This document shows positions 6,168-6,236 of a DNA stretch of 6,236 nt, one piece after another (the stretch's first letter is position 1; every line of letters starts with the position of its first letter). Under the pieces are notes generated by a model. It searched no databases, had not been told where the DNA came from, and saw only the letters and a program-made list of their open reading frames with translations. Source of the DNA: CAZIWJ01 sp964542855 (GTDB lineage Bacteria; Bacteroidota; Bacteroidia; Cytophagales; Cyclobacteriaceae); assembly GCA_964542855.1 (NCBI GenBank), contig CAZIWJ010000217.1, positions 1 through 6,236 of the forward strand. Reading direction: 5' to 3'. Position numbers and translations under genes: made by a program.

Positions 6168-6236
6168 TTAATATCCATTTCCCATGTTCACGGGGTTAAG
6201 CAGGGGTTCATTATTCATTACCCGCCGGTAATTGGC
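6168..6236 (-). CDS. Possible C-terminal end of an upstream gene, cut by the window edge
   Basis: Reading from the right edge on the - strand, one frame is open for 22 codons and ends in TAA at 6168-6170. It gives ANYRRVMNNEPLLNPVNMGN followed by GY. The other two - strand frames stop within eight codons. The composition (Asn, Pro and aromatic residues, with the third codon position about half G/C) resembles the neighbouring genes. The end faintly recalls the Asn-Pro-rich, GY-terminated tails of SusD/RagB proteins, but that is too short to rely on. The stop lies 95 bases upstream of the OmpA/PD40 gene on the same strand, so an operon is possible. No function can be assigned. Confidence 0.4.
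   Translation of the reverse strand, partial: ANYRRVMNNEPLLNPVNMGNGY

Overview
The window looks like chromosomal DNA from a member of the Bacteroidota, probably Cytophagia-like. Four things point that way: two promoters of the Bacteroidota type (TTG, a 19-20 base spacer, then TAnnTTTG); A-rich leaders with little Shine-Dalgarno sequence; a YebC with the N-terminus I associate with this phylum (MGRAFEYRR rather than MAGHSKW); and an OmpA-family protein carrying PD40 propeller repeats. The genus cannot be fixed from the sequence alone.

Layout. Bases 1-151 hold a promoter (95-125) for a small, charge-segregated protein of 93 aa (152-433, +). A strong hairpin at 464-490 separates it from a convergent MBL-fold metallohydrolase (542-1435, -) and can serve both genes. 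The 88 bp divergent gap 1436-1523 carries a clear promoter for yebC (1524-2234, +). After a weak hairpin (2272-2292) comes a compact + strand cluster: a LytS-type membrane histidine kinase with a GTG start (2324-3355), a LytTR response regulator overlapping it by four bases (3352-4128), and a small exported or membrane protein of unknown function (4142-4525). The stop of that last gene overlaps, tail to tail, the stop of a 516 aa OmpA/PD40 protein on the - strand (4522-6072). The right edge, 6168-6236, looks like the last 22 codons of another - strand gene.

How the genes relate. The kinase and regulator form one two-component system, and the small membrane protein behind them is likely co-transcribed. 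The OmpA/PD40 protein is probably periplasmic and bound to peptidoglycan. Its domain order (propeller, carboxypeptidase-regulatory-like fold, OmpA) recalls PorE of the type IX secretion system, but without the TPR part or a lipobox. YebC is a ribosome-associated or regulatory protein, and the divergent metallohydrolase contains a PPTPPP stretch.

There is no sign of mobile elements, CRISPR, tRNA or rRNA. Most of the window is ordinary core or near-core genome. I found no convincing new defence or mobile system. The points most worth following are the uncharacterised small protein in the two-component operon, the PorE-like OmpA protein and the charge-split small protein.
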